Counted from the stretch's first letter, positions 11,772 to 22,228 are shown. The stretch is DNA of 64,000 nucleotides from Sepioteuthis lessoniana (GCA_963585895.1 OY757921.1:86161177-86225176), one strand, 5' to 3'. The notes: a model not told the origin generated them from the letters alone. A program made the numbers and translations.

Positions 11772-12437
11772 CTCTGTATACGAATTATCTAAATATCTGA
11801 TTAATTTTTTAAGTGAAAGGAGTTAATTATAAGAAAGTTTCCAACTGAGTGCTAAATAATTAGTTATCTTCTATGAAGTATTCGGCTTAACGTCATCTCT
11901 CATAGAGTTTTTCCAATCGACAGCGAACTTTATTGAACCTACAAGCAAATTTAAATGAAATTCTTTACTAAAACAAACCAAGAGATTTGTTTTTCTTAAA
12001 TTATCTTGTATCTTTATTCTTATCTTCTTTTTCTATCGCTTTTCATAATAACTGAATAACTAAACCATTTTTTTTCCAGAGCCAATCGTTTCCAGAGCGA
12101 AAACAATCTCATCAAGGGGATTGGAATAGGCTTTGTAGGATTTGGGGTTTTTTCTCTTTGGGAATTTTTTTTTTTTTCATTATTAATTTTTTTCATTTAT
12201 TTATTTCATTATTCCCAACCAGTCATACAGAAATAATGATACGGGAAAAAATTCTTATTCTGGATAAACAATTACAAATTGACAAAAAAAAAAACTGATT
12301 ATAATGCTTGGTGAGGAAATTTCATGGGATTTCTTGTTTGGTTTTAAATCTTGAAAACGGTAAAAACGAGATCAACCATGAATTAAAAGGAAACAAAGTT
12401 GCGAATATTATAATTGGCTAAAAAAAAAAGAATAATT
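11450..12437. other. No gene seen; (TA)n pair
   Basis: Two (TA)n runs at about 11667-11715 and 11745-11771 are separated by a spacer beginning GAAACAGATC and ending GTTTCA, so the junctions are inverted copies. The remainder is AT-rich with poly-T and poly-A runs and no recognised element. Confidence 0.5.
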
Positions 12438-12793
12438 TTCACACACACGCACACACACACAAATACCTATGTAAGGATGCCCCCCTCTCTCTCTATCTGT
12501 CTCTCTCTCTCATACACACACACACACACACACATATAATAATACATATACACATATATGCATATATTATCTATAACTACACACACACACACACACACAA
12601 CACATACACACAATATATATATATATATATATGCATATATTATTTATAACTACATACGCACGCATAAATATCTATACACACACACACACACTCACACACA
12701 TACATATATGCATATACAAACAAGCAGGTACATATGCATATAATATCATTGATAACGCACGAAACACACACACACACACACACACATACACAC

Positions 12794-12850
<57 letters not shown>
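12438..12850. repeat. Compound CA/CT/TA microsatellite block
   Basis: Repeated (CA)n, (CT)n and (TA)n blocks, ending in a (TA)n of roughly 55 bp. The ORFs here are simple-repeat artefacts. Confidence 0.9.
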
Positions 12851-12855
<5 letters not shown>

Positions 12856-13208
12856 GGGGCTGTCAAAAATTTGCCATATTTTGATAATGTTAGGTACACT
12901 TCACAATCTCTGGATGCTTTTCCCAAGTTCATGAAGGTGACGAACCTGACAGGAATGTGAGATGCTGAGCTCGCCTGATACTCGCTGTGCCTTGCCTGAT
13001 CGTCTTAGTTTTAGCAGCTCAAGTTATTTCCCTTCAACAATCCGATTACTATTCTGTTATCACCTGCCTCTTTCAGGTTATGGCCCAGTGTGAACTAAAA
13101 AAGTTGCACGTTCATCTGTACGGCTTTCAAATTACACAGGGATCAAAGCAATACACAATGTCAGCGCATCGCCAACCACCAGAAAACCAACCTTTAGCGC
13201 ATACCATC
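12851..13208 (+). mobile_element. U1 transposon, 5' part, interrupted by mariner
   Basis: Starts GGGGCTGTCAAAAATTTGCC beside a (TA)n and runs in parallel with the copies at 33.3 and 57.0 kb (TTCATGAAGGTGACGAACCT, CGGCTTTCAAATTACACAGG, CAAAGCAATACACAATG). It stops where the minus-strand mariner M2 begins, so mariner probably inserted into U1 and removed its end. Confidence 0.7.
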
Positions 13209-13526
13209 CACAAAAAGCAGTTTGAAGCATTCCATACATTTCTGTGGCCGTTTTTTTCAAGTTTAAAACAGAATTTTATTACATATCGTTCTTCTAAAGT
13301 GTCTTCAAGTCCAGATTGCATTTTTGAAATTCACCAGCTGTGACAATCAGGCTTTAGTAGGGTGTATTCCAATTGCTGCTGTAGTTGTTCATTTGAACCT
13401 GAAATCATAAAAATTGGTCCGACATAAGATGTATACCAATAACATACTGAATTTTCAAGAGTCTACAACAATTTTAAATGCCTGTACAAAAGCAGTCTGT
13501 AATCTTATTAAATGCATCAGGTATAT
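13209..13526 (-). mobile_element. Mariner remnant, 5' half (M2)
   Basis: On the minus strand the sequence reads from a worn outer end near 13526 to the transposase N-terminus (DTLEERYVIKFCFKLEKN and a following NVWNASNCF). The catalytic part is gone. Same family and same retained half as M1. Confidence 0.8.
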
Positions 13527-13564
13527 AGAGAAGGTAGTTAAAAATGACAATATCTGTTTGAGTT

Positions 13565-13757
13565 CCTTTATAATCTGTTGATTTTAACGTTTCCACCTGT
13601 TCACTCACCTCGTTGTCACATTATTAGACTATTTCCAATTTGCTCTCCATAATATCTGTTCTACTCTTCTTATAAGGATATTTACAAGAAAATATTTGCA
13701 CTTTTTTAATATCACATGGGCTGAACAGGTGGAGACTCTAAAATCATATCATAAAGG
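13565..13757. mobile_element. MITE-like inverted repeat, ~190 bp
   Basis: CCTTTATAATCTGTTGATTT...TTCCACCTGTTCA on the left is mirrored by TGAACAGGTGGAGACTCTAA...ATAAAGG on the right, giving arms of about 38 bp with several mismatches. No coding capacity. Confidence 0.55.
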
Positions 13758-13779
13758 TATTACTATAAGTGTGTTAACA

Positions 13780-13842
13780 TCATTGGGGAAAATATGGAAA
13801 CCCTTATCCCCCAAGTTATGGGTTAAATTGTACCCATAAAGA
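13780..13842 (+). repeat. SINE core fragment
   Basis: TTGGGGAAAATATGGAAACC ... AAGTTATGGGTTAAATTGTA matches the core shared by SINE-A and SINE-B. Head and tail are absent. Sequence from here to 14340 shows no gene. Confidence 0.5.
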
Positions 13843-14344
13843 TAGATAGATATATTTTAGTGTTGTTTTGTAGGGAGTTACTTCCAGGATCTTTTTAAAA
13901 CGGCTCGGAACATATTTGAGAAGTTTCCAGCAGTACTTGTTGTATAGACGGAATGAAGAGGCCACAATATCTATTTATAAAAATATAAACTATCTTTGTA
14001 TATACGAAAGTCGTTGCGAAATGTCTACACGAGAAAGAGAGAGACAGAAACAAGAGAGAAGGAGAGTCGGACTGTGATATTTTACCCGAGTTGAGATACA
14101 TACAGAGAGAATTGCTTCTTCATGCTCCTTTCATTGGAGACTGATAGATAGCAGGTTCTCCAAACGACAACTCTGCTGACTTCTTTCCCCGCCTGACTGC
14201 TGGGGTCGAAAACTTGCCTCAATATATATTTTTCTGACGCCAACACATTTCTTCCCACGCAACTCACCTGGCATTTCCGATGTCCCTTGTTTACTTTTAG
14301 CCACACCTGCAAATCAGGTTTTAAGATACTAACTAACTGACCAG

Positions 14345-14437
14345 TCAAAGGTCAATGCTGTTCTTCTACAAGGATGGCTAACGCATTAAATAACCCATGA
14401 AGGTTGATATGCCAATAAACAATGAAACTGAAACCGG
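14345..14437 (+). repeat. SINE-B 3' tail fragment
   Basis: CTGTTCTTCTACAAGGATGG and GCATTAAATAACCCATGAAG, then GGTTGATATGCC, form the 3' tail of SINE-B ending in an A-rich stretch. 5' truncated. Confidence 0.7.
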
Positions 14438-14439
14438 AA

Positions 14440-14880
14440 TAAAAAAAGGATGTTTAAAAGCTTGGGTCTTAAAAATTATCTCAACAACAAAAACACGAAG
14501 ATAGTCGTGTGAAACCAAATTCTGAAATTCCTTCTGAGTTTCTACACTGTTATTTCCTTTCGTTTTAATTTAATCTTTTTTTTCTATTTAAGAGATTGGT
14601 TTCTGTTCTAAGACTCTTTTTTCACCCCCAAAACACGTTGAGTAAGAATTTATTAAACCGCCTTGTGAAACACTTGTTTGACTTGCGTTGTTCAATATGC
14701 TTGTATTGTTGTACATCGATTTTATGATCGATCTTCCCTGGGAGAAGAAGCGAAGTGGCAAATAAGCCTTTCTTTAAATGAAGAAGTAAAAACAAATATT
14801 ACTAACCAAAGACAAAATAAGAGGATCTTATATTAAATCACATCTATGGAAGTAGATAGATTGATACGTATGAAGAGACT

Positions 14881-14932
<52 letters not shown>

Positions 14933-15110
14933 CAGAGATAAATAGACCAAGATAGATAGATAGATAGATAGATATCTGTTGAGGAATATCTTATCATTCA
15001 TGTCAAATAAAACCAACTCTTCCCGGCTTAATTGTTTAGGGCTAAAATTATTATTACATTCAAAACTGAGTGCAAGGTCCAAAAAAGATAGATATGAACG
15101 GACTTAGATA
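14440..15110. other. No gene seen; (TA)n-(GA)n-(GATA)n block
   Basis: Holds a compound microsatellite at about 14884-14975. The rest is AT-rich with no recognised element. Confidence 0.5.
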
Positions 15111-15114
15111 TATA

Positions 15115-15437
15115 TGAATAGGTGGAGTTGCCCGTTGTGTAATGGCTATCGTCAGGGGAAATGGACACGGTGTCACGAGTTCAAATCCTGGACCAGGCTA
15201 ATTGCATTTCACATAGCACTAATACCCTTGGGAAAGGTATAGATCCAATTATTCTTCCTCTAGCTATGGGTAAATAGTAGGGCAGACTAGGCTCTTCAGC
15301 CTTGGTGAGGCAACTAGTCTAGGAGAAGAAAAATTCTGAATTCAAACCTGTTAAACTCTGCTTAAAAATTGACCTTGTGTCATATCCTGCCCGACCGGAA
15401 GGGTTGGTAAATATAGATATATACGAACAGTTTGATT

Positions 15438-15497
<60 letters not shown>

Positions 15498-15582
15498 CCG
15501 AGTATGCAAAAAAATGATAATACTTGACACGGTTACTGCTTGGAATTATTCCTGTTATAGACATTATTCAAGCAAATGAATG

Positions 15583-15621
<39 letters not shown>

Positions 15622-15655
15622 GTATATCTTGTAGCGAACGGCTATGTTGATGAAT
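15115..15655 (+). mobile_element. SINE-A with 3' extension
   Basis: A full SINE-A body (tRNA-like GTGTAATGGCTATCGTC, box-B-like GAGTTCAAATCC, core CCCTTGGGAAAGGTAT, 3' end GGGTTGGTAAATA near 15412). It runs on through (GATA)n into AATCCGAGTATGCAAAAA..., a (CT)n(TA)n run and TTGTAGCGAACGGC. The same order recurs at 31.76-32.27 kb, so the extension belongs to a longer element or was co-duplicated. Confidence 0.8.
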
Positions 15656-15659
15656 AAAG

Positions 15660-15975
15660 TGGTCCACAAGCGTCGTCCTTAGAATAAGATTATTTTCTAC
15701 TACCATTAAATGAGTGAAGTAAATAATTTGAACTAGAAGAGGAAATCTATCATGGAATATCACTCATTTTAAACCGAACAATGCAAGAAACTTTCATGAT
15801 GAACTTGCATGAAGAATTTATTGTCTGAGCAAACTTAACAGTATAGATACAAAAAAAAAAAGAAAGTGCATTAAAAGGTTTTGTACAGAAATGTTTGAAT
15901 ATGATTGATAAAATCTTTTCTATAAGTTATAGAATCGATGGTTACTACGCACTTACAATATAATCCCTACAATAT
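15660..15975. other. No gene seen
   Basis: AT-rich sequence between the extended SINE-A and the mariner-type MITE. Nothing recognised. Confidence 0.4.
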
Positions 15976-15980
15976 ATATA

Positions 15981-16184
15981 CGAGGTTGGCTGAAAAGTTC
16001 ATAGGCTGACAAAGATACTCATTTAGAATCTGTCCAAATTAGGTTTATTTGGGAAAAAAACTAACCTCTTTTAGTCACCATACCTCTTTCATCGTAAGTT
16101 CACTGCTTTGTAAAAACAGTTCAATAACAGATATGACGTTATCACTTAAAATTTTCATAGAATGAACTTTTCAGCCGACTATTG
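15981..16184. mobile_element. Mariner-type MITE, 204 bp
   Basis: The left end CGAGGTTGGCTGAAAAGTTC and right end GAACTTTTCAGCCGACTATTG (reverse strand CAATAGTCGGCTGAAAAGTTC) are inverted copies. TA flanks both sides (15979-15980 and 16185-16186). The GGCTGAAAAGTTC ends are typical of one mariner group. No ORF, so non-autonomous. Confidence 0.8.
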
Positions 16185-16261
16185 TATATATATATATATG
16201 TGTGTGTGTTTGTGTGTGTGTAAGCATATCTGAAATATGAAAAAAAGTTCATAATAATATA

Positions 16262-16477
16262 TTTATTCACCAATGGTCCGGGAGACCTGGGTTCAATCCA
16301 AAGACTTTAAAAATGGTACTTGATACCTCCTTGCTTAACACTCGGCAATATAAGATACATATCGAGGGTAAAGTGAAGCAATCTAAGGAAAGGACTAGTG
16401 CCGTGCCCACACATCGGTGTAGTAGCTATTGAAAAGGGAGCCTTCTGGTCGCCGTCGACTACAGTCACCAACTATAC
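16262..16477 (+). repeat. SINE-C (copy 1 of a head-to-tail cluster)
   Basis: Head cut inside box A. Box-B-like GACCTGGGTTCAATCC, AAATGGTACTTGATACCTCC, and the 3' end GTCGACTACAGTCACCAACT are readable. Followed at once by a second copy. Confidence 0.8.
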
Positions 16478-16692
16478 CTAATAGCAGCCCATTGGTATAA
16501 AGGTTAGAGCAGGGAGTCTAGGGTTCAATCTTACAAAAGACTCAAAAATGGTACTTGATACCCCTTGCTTTATACAGCGTTATAAGGTTTAAGGGTAAGT
16601 GGAGCAAACCTGGGGGAAAAAGTAGCACCCTCTCCAATTCCTCGGTGTAGAGATCCTTCGGGTGACCTCGATTAAGGTCGACCAATTTATTT
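16478..16692 (+). repeat. SINE-C (copy 2)
   Basis: CCATTGGTATAAAGGTTAGA head, box-B-like AGGGTTCAATC, GGTACTTGATACCCCTTGC, end GATTAAGGTCGACC. More diverged than copy 1. Confidence 0.75.
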
Positions 16693-16914
16693 TACTTATT
16701 CTTTGCCAAATTTTAAATTTTTACAACCATCTCCGGGTTTATGTGACTGATATTTAATGATTCGTCAGAAAAATTATTTTCAAATGAAAAAGCAAAAAAG
16801 AACATATTTGCATTCTTCTGTAAATAACGTTCCATGTTAATTTTTTGTGTTTGATTTTTTACCAAACTCTTTGCTTATAGCTTAGTCGTAAAAAAAAAAA
16901 ATAAATATATAAAA

Positions 16915-17118
16915 AATTCATACCAGAAGTCCCAAAATAGCAGTTGATGCTTCCTTGCTTAACACTCAGCGTTTCAAGGTACGGATCAAGAGTGAGAGGG
17001 ACAATCTAGGGAAAGGAGTAGCAATCTAGGGAAAAAAGTGCTTCCCTATTCTTTTTTTTAGTAGGTATTTAATAGAGAGCCTTTGGGTCTCCCTCGACTA
17101 CAGTAGGTCAACTTATAT
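16915..17118 (+). repeat. SINE-C (copy 3, no head)
   Basis: Starts after the tRNA-like head, at AGTCCCAAAATAGCAGTTGA, and ends TCCCTCGACTACAGTAGGTC before a (TA)n. Contains an internal doubling of AGCAATCTAGGGAAA. Confidence 0.7.
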
Positions 17119-17405
17119 ATATATATATAATCGAAAAAAAATTCAAAAACCGTAATTTGGCTGTTATACATTTATTTCTACTGGCACTTCTATAAAAGAG
17201 ACCAACTTCCTTAGATAGCCATCACTTACTGAATGTAAAAAAATTTCTCTTAAAGAAATTTATTAATTAATCCTCCTAAAGATTTGTAATAATCCTCTTA
17301 TATATTTATAACTGTGCATCTGGATTACGGGAGATTACGAAGGTCTCAAATAGAATCATTGCCAACTTATCTTTTATTGGATATTTGTATTATATATATA
17401 TCATT
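17119..17405. other. No gene seen
   Basis: AT-rich; nothing recognised except a short (TA)n at its left edge. Confidence 0.4.
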
Positions 17406-17409
17406 ATCT

Positions 17410-17620
17410 ATTTATGCTGACAGCACGGAGCCTGATTCTCTCTATCCATACGACCCAACTGTTCATCGATCTGGACTGCGTCCAGTGGCCACACAGAGCT
17501 GATTGTGTAAGTCTTTACTGGTGTGTTCGTGAGTAAAAGGCCATCGGAGAACGTTGCTGATGAGTTTGCTCCTACTTACCCAGCAATGCCCAGTAAAAGC
17601 ATTGAGAAATGTGAACATAT
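17410..17620 (-). pseudogene. LINE 3' end fragment (minus)
   Basis: GCTGACAGCACGGAGCCTGA is the reversed LINE 3' end seen at 9.2 and 43.9 kb. The reversed C-terminal coding region continues to GCTCCTACTTACCCAGCAAT. Decayed. It faces the next fragment. Confidence 0.6.
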
Positions 17621-17629
17621 ATTGGGAGA

Positions 17630-17882
17630 TTGTCAATCATATGGAAAATTGATTTCTCTGATAGAATAAAACGGGATTTCAGCCAAATTGTGACCGTACT
17701 CGTACTTCAGTATGGGCGACAATAGATAGACTTCACTGAAATGGCAATAGAAAAAGATAATTAGGAACCACACGACAATAATTCGTGATGCTTTAAGAAA
17801 ATCCTGAAAGCAACACCCCACAAAACGGCAGCTGTATGACCACGTGGTTTTCAGCTCACTAGAACCATCCTAGTAAGACGAA
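17630..17882 (+). pseudogene. LINE C-terminal fragment (plus)
   Basis: TCATATGGAAAATTGATTTC and the GATAGAATAAAACGGGATTT block match the IIWKSDL...DKMKRSFF region of better copies. It continues to AACACCCCACAAAACGGCAG (QHPT region) and stops at a (CA)n(TA)n run. With the previous fragment it makes a divergent pair. Confidence 0.6.
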
Positions 17883-17883
17883 C

Positions 17884-17915
17884 AAACACACACACAAACA
17901 CACACACACACACAG

Positions 17916-17953
<38 letters not shown>

Positions 17954-18191
17954 CTTGCTTATATATGTATATGGAGACAAATTGAAAAACATCCAAAGTG
18001 ATGAATTTGTTGTGAAGGAAAGTCGACGCTGTAACGTTCCGGTTTTGATAAACCACCATCAGGAGTTTAAAGATAAATCAATAAGTTTATCAGCTTGGAT
18101 TACTCTGTTTTTTAATTTTTCTCCATACTATCTGATATTTCTTTTATTATATACTTCCAATACTTCCATATATATATATATATATATATAT
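17884..18191. repeat. (CA)n(TA)n and (TA)n microsatellites with unassigned spacer
   Basis: (CA)n(TA)n at 17884-17951 and (TA)n at about 18168-18191. The sequence between has a GTAACGTTCC-GG motif slightly like the SINE-E end, too weak to assign. Confidence 0.6.
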
Positions 18192-18384
18192 TATTGCTGT
18201 GTACTTCTTAGAAGCAAGTTACGCATTGTTTTGTATTATACAAGCCATTCAGCCTAGCAAGTGAATTAGGTCCAATGGTAATGAAACTTTGTCTGACAAC
18301 CAAACTCACCATCTGATGAAGGCTTTGTTGTTGGAACTGCAGTAGAAGTTGTAAGAATCTACAATATAACTGAAGCCTCTCCAT

Positions 18385-18625
18385 CAGATCTGGTTTGGTT
18401 TGGTTTGGTTTGTGTCATTTTTTCGTTTATTGGCAGATAACGTTTGTTGGTTATTTAATGCCAAAACAATCCTTTTAACAGAACAACAGTGACAAAATTA
18501 AACCTATAACTGACAGGGATAAAGGTGAATTAGACATTTTCCAATGTTTAAGAATGCAACTTGAGTTCGAACTTGCTAACTACGATGTCGCTACCCAGAA
18601 CGTTAGCCACTTCGCCAAACATGAC
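18385..18625 (-). repeat. SINE-B, diverged (minus)
   Basis: Begins with (TTTGG)n at 18392-18410, followed by a reversed tail (GTTGGTTATTTAATGCCAAA) and body. It ends with a reversed tRNA-like head (GAGTTCGAACTTGCTAACTA, CGTTAGCCACTTCG). Confidence 0.65.
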
Positions 18626-19094
18626 TCTGATATATTTCAACACTTTGTCAGGGAAATACGACTACTTCTATTGGTTCAGTAAAACGTTTCCTCCACAAAA
18701 TAATCATGAACCCAAAAATAAAGTATAGAGTATAAAAGTATCCTTATCTCTTTCTTTCTGTCCTTGATTCCCTTAAAGTTTCCACAAAAAGAAGACTATA
18801 AGTAAGCGGAGTAAGAAGAAGAAAAACGGAGTCAGATACAAAACTCAAAACCATCCCAACAGAACCCAACAATTCACTGACAATGACAACGACAACTATG
18901 AAAAATAAAAACCTTCATGTTCCCCATAGATATCAGCAATCTGACACATATAACCCTCCAGCCATTTTCAGACTACCTGGCCACATAGCTGTATCAACTA
19001 CCTTTTTAAGTATCATCCAGATTCACTGTCATCAAGAACTATTACACTGTCGAGTCTTTGCTTTCTACATGAACGAAAATTTCTCAGATGCAGT
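18626..19094. other. No gene seen
   Basis: A- and T-rich unique-looking sequence. An ORF starting at 18883 runs into the downstream SINE and is not credible. Confidence 0.4.
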
Positions 19095-19640
19095 TTGGGG
19101 GTGTCCCCGTGGTGTAATGGTTAAAGCGATGGATTGCGGGATCGTAGTAAGCGAGTTCGTACTCCAGTCGCGCTATTACGTTCACTTTCGGGCAAATATC
19201 CTTAGATATCCTAAGATATGAACCCCTTTATCCTCCCAGCTATGGGTTAAATAGTACCACTACTGTTCTTCTAAGAGAATAGCTTTGGCATTAAATAACC
19301 TACAAAGATTGGAGGTGCCCATGGTGTAATGGTTATCGTCGCAGGATATGGATACGGCGATACGAGTTCAAATCCTGGACCTGACTGATTACATAGCACT
19401 AATACCCTTGGGAAAGGTATGAATCCAAATAAACTCCCTCCAGCTATGGGTAGATACTAGGGCAGACTAGGTTCTTCAGCCTTGGTGAGGCAACTAGTCT
19501 AGAAGAAGGAAAACTCTGAATTCAAACCTGTTAAACTCTGCTTAAAAATTGACCTTGTGTCATATCCTGCCCGAGCGGAGGGGTTGGTAAATATGAATAA
19601 CCTACAAAGATTGATGTGTCATTAATCAAAGAAACCAAAC
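19095..19640 (+). repeat. SINE-B, interrupted by SINE-A
   Basis: Head GTGTCCCCGTGGTGTAATGG, box-B-like GCGAGTTCGTACTCC, core AGCTATGGGTTAAATAGTAC, tail GGCATTAAATAACCTACAAA. The tail is split: it is duplicated on both sides of a SINE-A and resumes at 19596 (AATAACCTACAAAGATTG...AAGAAACC). Confidence 0.85.
19312..19595 (+). mobile_element. SINE-A inserted in SINE-B, 18-bp target-site duplication
   Basis: A complete SINE-A: GGTGTAATGGTTATCGTCG head, GAGTTCAAATCCTGGACC box B, core, and GGGGTTGGTAAATATG end. The 18-bp AATAACCTACAAAGATTG occurs at 19294-19311 and again at 19596-19613, a perfect target-site duplication. This shows LINE-type retrotransposition and that SINE-A is younger than this SINE-B. 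Confidence 0.92.
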
Positions 19641-20265
19641 AAAACCAGATGTAGTTTGGTTTCATGCATCCACACGAATTTTTTTGGTTATAATGACAAG
19701 TATTTCTTTAAAATCAGAGCAGTGGAAGTGTATGTAATTTTCTGTCATTCACGTATGATATGCAGTCAAGTTCTGCTGTTGACAAATGTCACTTACCTTC
19801 GTTTTTAGAAGTCACACTACTCGAACAAATGCCGGTATTGTTTTCATTTTCAATTTTCACATTCTGCCAATATGTTTTCCATATCTTTGTATTTTGAAAG
19901 ATTTTCAATTCCTTTTAGACCAATGTTTCGATCAGTTGGAACAGACATATTGATCAAAAGACAGGTTTTCTCCCAAAAAACCTTTCACTATAATATCTAG
20001 CCTATTGGCATTAATATTACTGTCAGTGCGTATTGGAGATCCCACAAGATCGTAACATTGACCAGGACAATACACATGATTTCTTTTTATGATATTGATG
20101 TGTCTTTTCAAGAATATGGAATATCGTAGTGTTCAGATATTGCCCAACAGTTTGCTTAAGTTTTTTATTAAGTTTTTTCTGAAAATAATATCAGATTTTC
20201 GAATATTCTTTTCTTGTCTGAATTGATTAAAACATGATATAAATCGTCTGAATTTCTGAGACGAA
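19641..20265. other. No gene seen
   Basis: About 620 bp of AT-rich unique-looking sequence with no recognised repeat and only short ORFs. Confidence 0.4.
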
Positions 20266-20269
20266 GCTT

Positions 20270-20668
20270 ACTGATTTTTATTATTAAGGGTTGTCGGACT
20301 ATTGTCTTCATCGTTATTGTTATTTCCACAACGCTTCGGTCGATATGTCCTCCGGCCTTCTTCAGGTGTTAGTCGAACTCGGGAACCTACATGAAACTTC
20401 GCGTAATGGTTACCGGCATCGGTCCCCTAAGCTTCTAAGGAGACAATCGTCTAGAGGTTGCTGGTTCAATCCGGTTTTGGCTAACGGAATCAGAACAGGT
20501 GACGCCAGTGGATTCAATAAAGGACGTAGTTTGATGTTCCGAGTAGGCTACCGAGTTCGACAAACACCTGAAGAAGGCCGGGGGACATATTGGCCAAAAC
20601 GATGTGGAAGTGACAATAGACATGACTACAATAACCCGAAAACCCCTAATAATTTAAATCAGTCGAGA
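20270..20668 (+). mobile_element. SINE-E foldback with hammerhead-like arms
   Basis: A plus-strand SINE-E (box-B-like TTGCTGGTTCAATCC near 20458, then GTGGATTCAATAAAGGACGT) ends with CACCTGAAGAAGGCCGGGGG...TTGGCCAAAACG at 20575-20606 and AATAATTTAAATCAGT. An inverted copy of that end occupies 20270-20390, so arms of about 120 bp flank the tRNA-like centre. CTGAAGA plus a GGCC stem resembles the hammerhead CUGANGA-stem II part; GAAA here reads AAAA. The 129-residue ORF across the element is incidental. Confidence 0.65.
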
Positions 20669-21044
20669 TATGATCCCTGAATTGTAATTCTGCATTCAAT
20701 TAACAAGGCAATTTATGCCAGAGCGATTATGATTTAAAGGTTTTTGGGTGCCAAAAACACTTTTTATGCAGCTTCATCGTTTTATTTACCACGGAATATT
20801 TTTAGCGTAAAATGTATCTAACTGCTTGAAAAATGGTTGTCGGTGGGTGAGTGTTCAGGAGAATATGGTGGATGTTGAAAAATCGTATCTCACAAGTCAG
20901 TCAGCTTCTACTGTGTCTCCATAACAACATATAAAGCCAAATTATGCACAATACTGAAATCATGAAAAATAATTCAACATGCCTATAATTTTTTTTTCAT
21001 ATTCAGAATTAAGGGCATATATTATAATAATAATAATAATAATA
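20669..21044. other. No gene seen; (AAT)n
   Basis: AT-rich sequence ending in an (AAT)n at about 21026-21046, next to the mariner remnant. Confidence 0.4.
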
Positions 21045-21505
21045 ATTATTGTCCAAAGGCTTAGGGTTAGGGTTACTATGTTGAGGTTTTAAGGGAGTTC
21101 AGGAAGAGATTCCGTCGGAAGAGGCCAGCACTCTTCAAATTAGGTCAGTGGCATTTCCACCATTACAATGCACCAGTCCACAACTCCAATCTTGTTACAG
21201 ACTATCTGACCAGGATGGCATCAAGACAGTTCATCACCCTCCCTATAGTCCAGACCTTACTCCCGGTGACTTTTACTTATTCCCTAAGCTCACAGGCTAT
21301 TGTTATGAGACAATTGAGGAGATGAAAGAGGCTGTGACGAAGGTCATTGACACGCTCAGAAAAGAGGACTTCCATGGGGCCTTCCAGAAGTTGTTGCAGC
21401 CGGAGGAGATTACTTCGAAAGGGACTAGAGTTTCATGTGTGTACTATCAATAAATGTGCCCATGAAAAAAACGTCTGGAAACTTATTGTATGCACCTTGT
21501 ATGTG
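21045..21505 (+). mobile_element. Mariner transposase 3' part (M3)
   Basis: Encodes the C-terminal half of a mariner DD34D transposase: YYVEVLREFRKRF, GQWHFHHYNAPVHNSNLVT, PPYSPDLTPGDFYLFPKL, IEEMKEAVTKVIDTL. A one-base deletion near 21215 breaks the frame. The third catalytic Asp region (LTPGDFY) remains, but the HDNAPxH Asp reads Tyr (HYNAPVH). It ends in AAAACGTCTGGAAACTTATT, the outer end. The N-terminal half is missing. Confidence 0.88.
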
Positions 21506-21544
21506 TTTATTCGGCATATCAGCAGGAAAATGATGCAGCAAAAT

Positions 21545-21745
21545 ATCAATTTTTAAGCGGAGTTTAACAAATATAAATTTAAAGTTTTCCTTCTCTAAGG
21601 CCAGTTGCCATTCCGAGGTTAAAGAGTTTAAACTGCTCTACAAATAACCTATGGCTGGAGGGAGTTAAATTCATACTTTCCTGAGAGTAATCCGTCTCGT
21701 CCAGATTTTGAACTCGAATCAAAATGTGAATTGAATTACCACGAC
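21545..21745 (-). repeat. SINE-A, diverged (minus)
   Basis: TTTTTAAGCGGAGTTTAACA, AGTTTTCCTTCTCTAAGG and CTATGGCTGGAGGGAGTTAA are the reversed SINE-A body; CGTCTCGTCCAGATTTTGAA is the reversed box-B region. The head runs into SINE-D. Confidence 0.65.
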
Positions 21746-22228
21746 TAGAAAATCCACCGAAATACGGGAACACTGGACAGCTGTTTCGACTTTATTAGGT
21801 CCAATCAGCAGTGTATACCGTAATCACCACCAATAGAGATCGAATCAACGACCACGGATTGCATTGCCGAAACTTTACAACTCATCCACCAGTTCATATC
21901 GCAAGCAAGTGACACCAAATCAACTAGTCATGTTAATTGCCCGGCCAAATAACCTAAATGTGTCTTGGAAGTTATATCCCTACTCTTTTCCAGAGGACAC
22001 GGTCACCCACGACCAGGGCCACGTCTTCCCATGAAGCTTAGAAATACGCATCTGGTGGCTCCGTTCTAGTTTCGACACTGTAATCTGTGGTCGCTGGTTC
22101 GATCTCCAGTGGTGGAGATTACAGTATACGCTGCTGATGAGACCTAATAAGGTCGAAACAGCTGTCCAGTGTTCCCGTATATCATGCGTCTGTGTTCGGC
22201 GGATTTTCTGGTCATGGTAATTCAATTC
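21728..22228. repeat. SINE-D inverted pair (foldback)
   Basis: 21728-21870 and 22068-22228 are inverted copies of about 145-160 bp: GTGAATTGAATTACCACGAC...ATACGGGAACACTGGACAGC against GCTGTCCAGTGTTCCCGTAT...GGTAATTCAATTCAC. The right copy has a box-B-like GTCGCTGGTTCGATCTCC. About 200 bp of loop lies between. The left copy lacks ~12 bp present in the right one. Confidence 0.75.

Noticed and set aside
19097..19180. Candidate tRNA gene
   Set aside because: Box-A- and box-B-like segments are present, but the same head recurs attached to SINE bodies, and I could not fold a clean cloverleaf with acceptor stem.
20291..20680. 129-codon open frame
   Set aside because: It crosses the SINE-E foldback and its tRNA-like centre; no domain, and the sister copies do not keep the frame.
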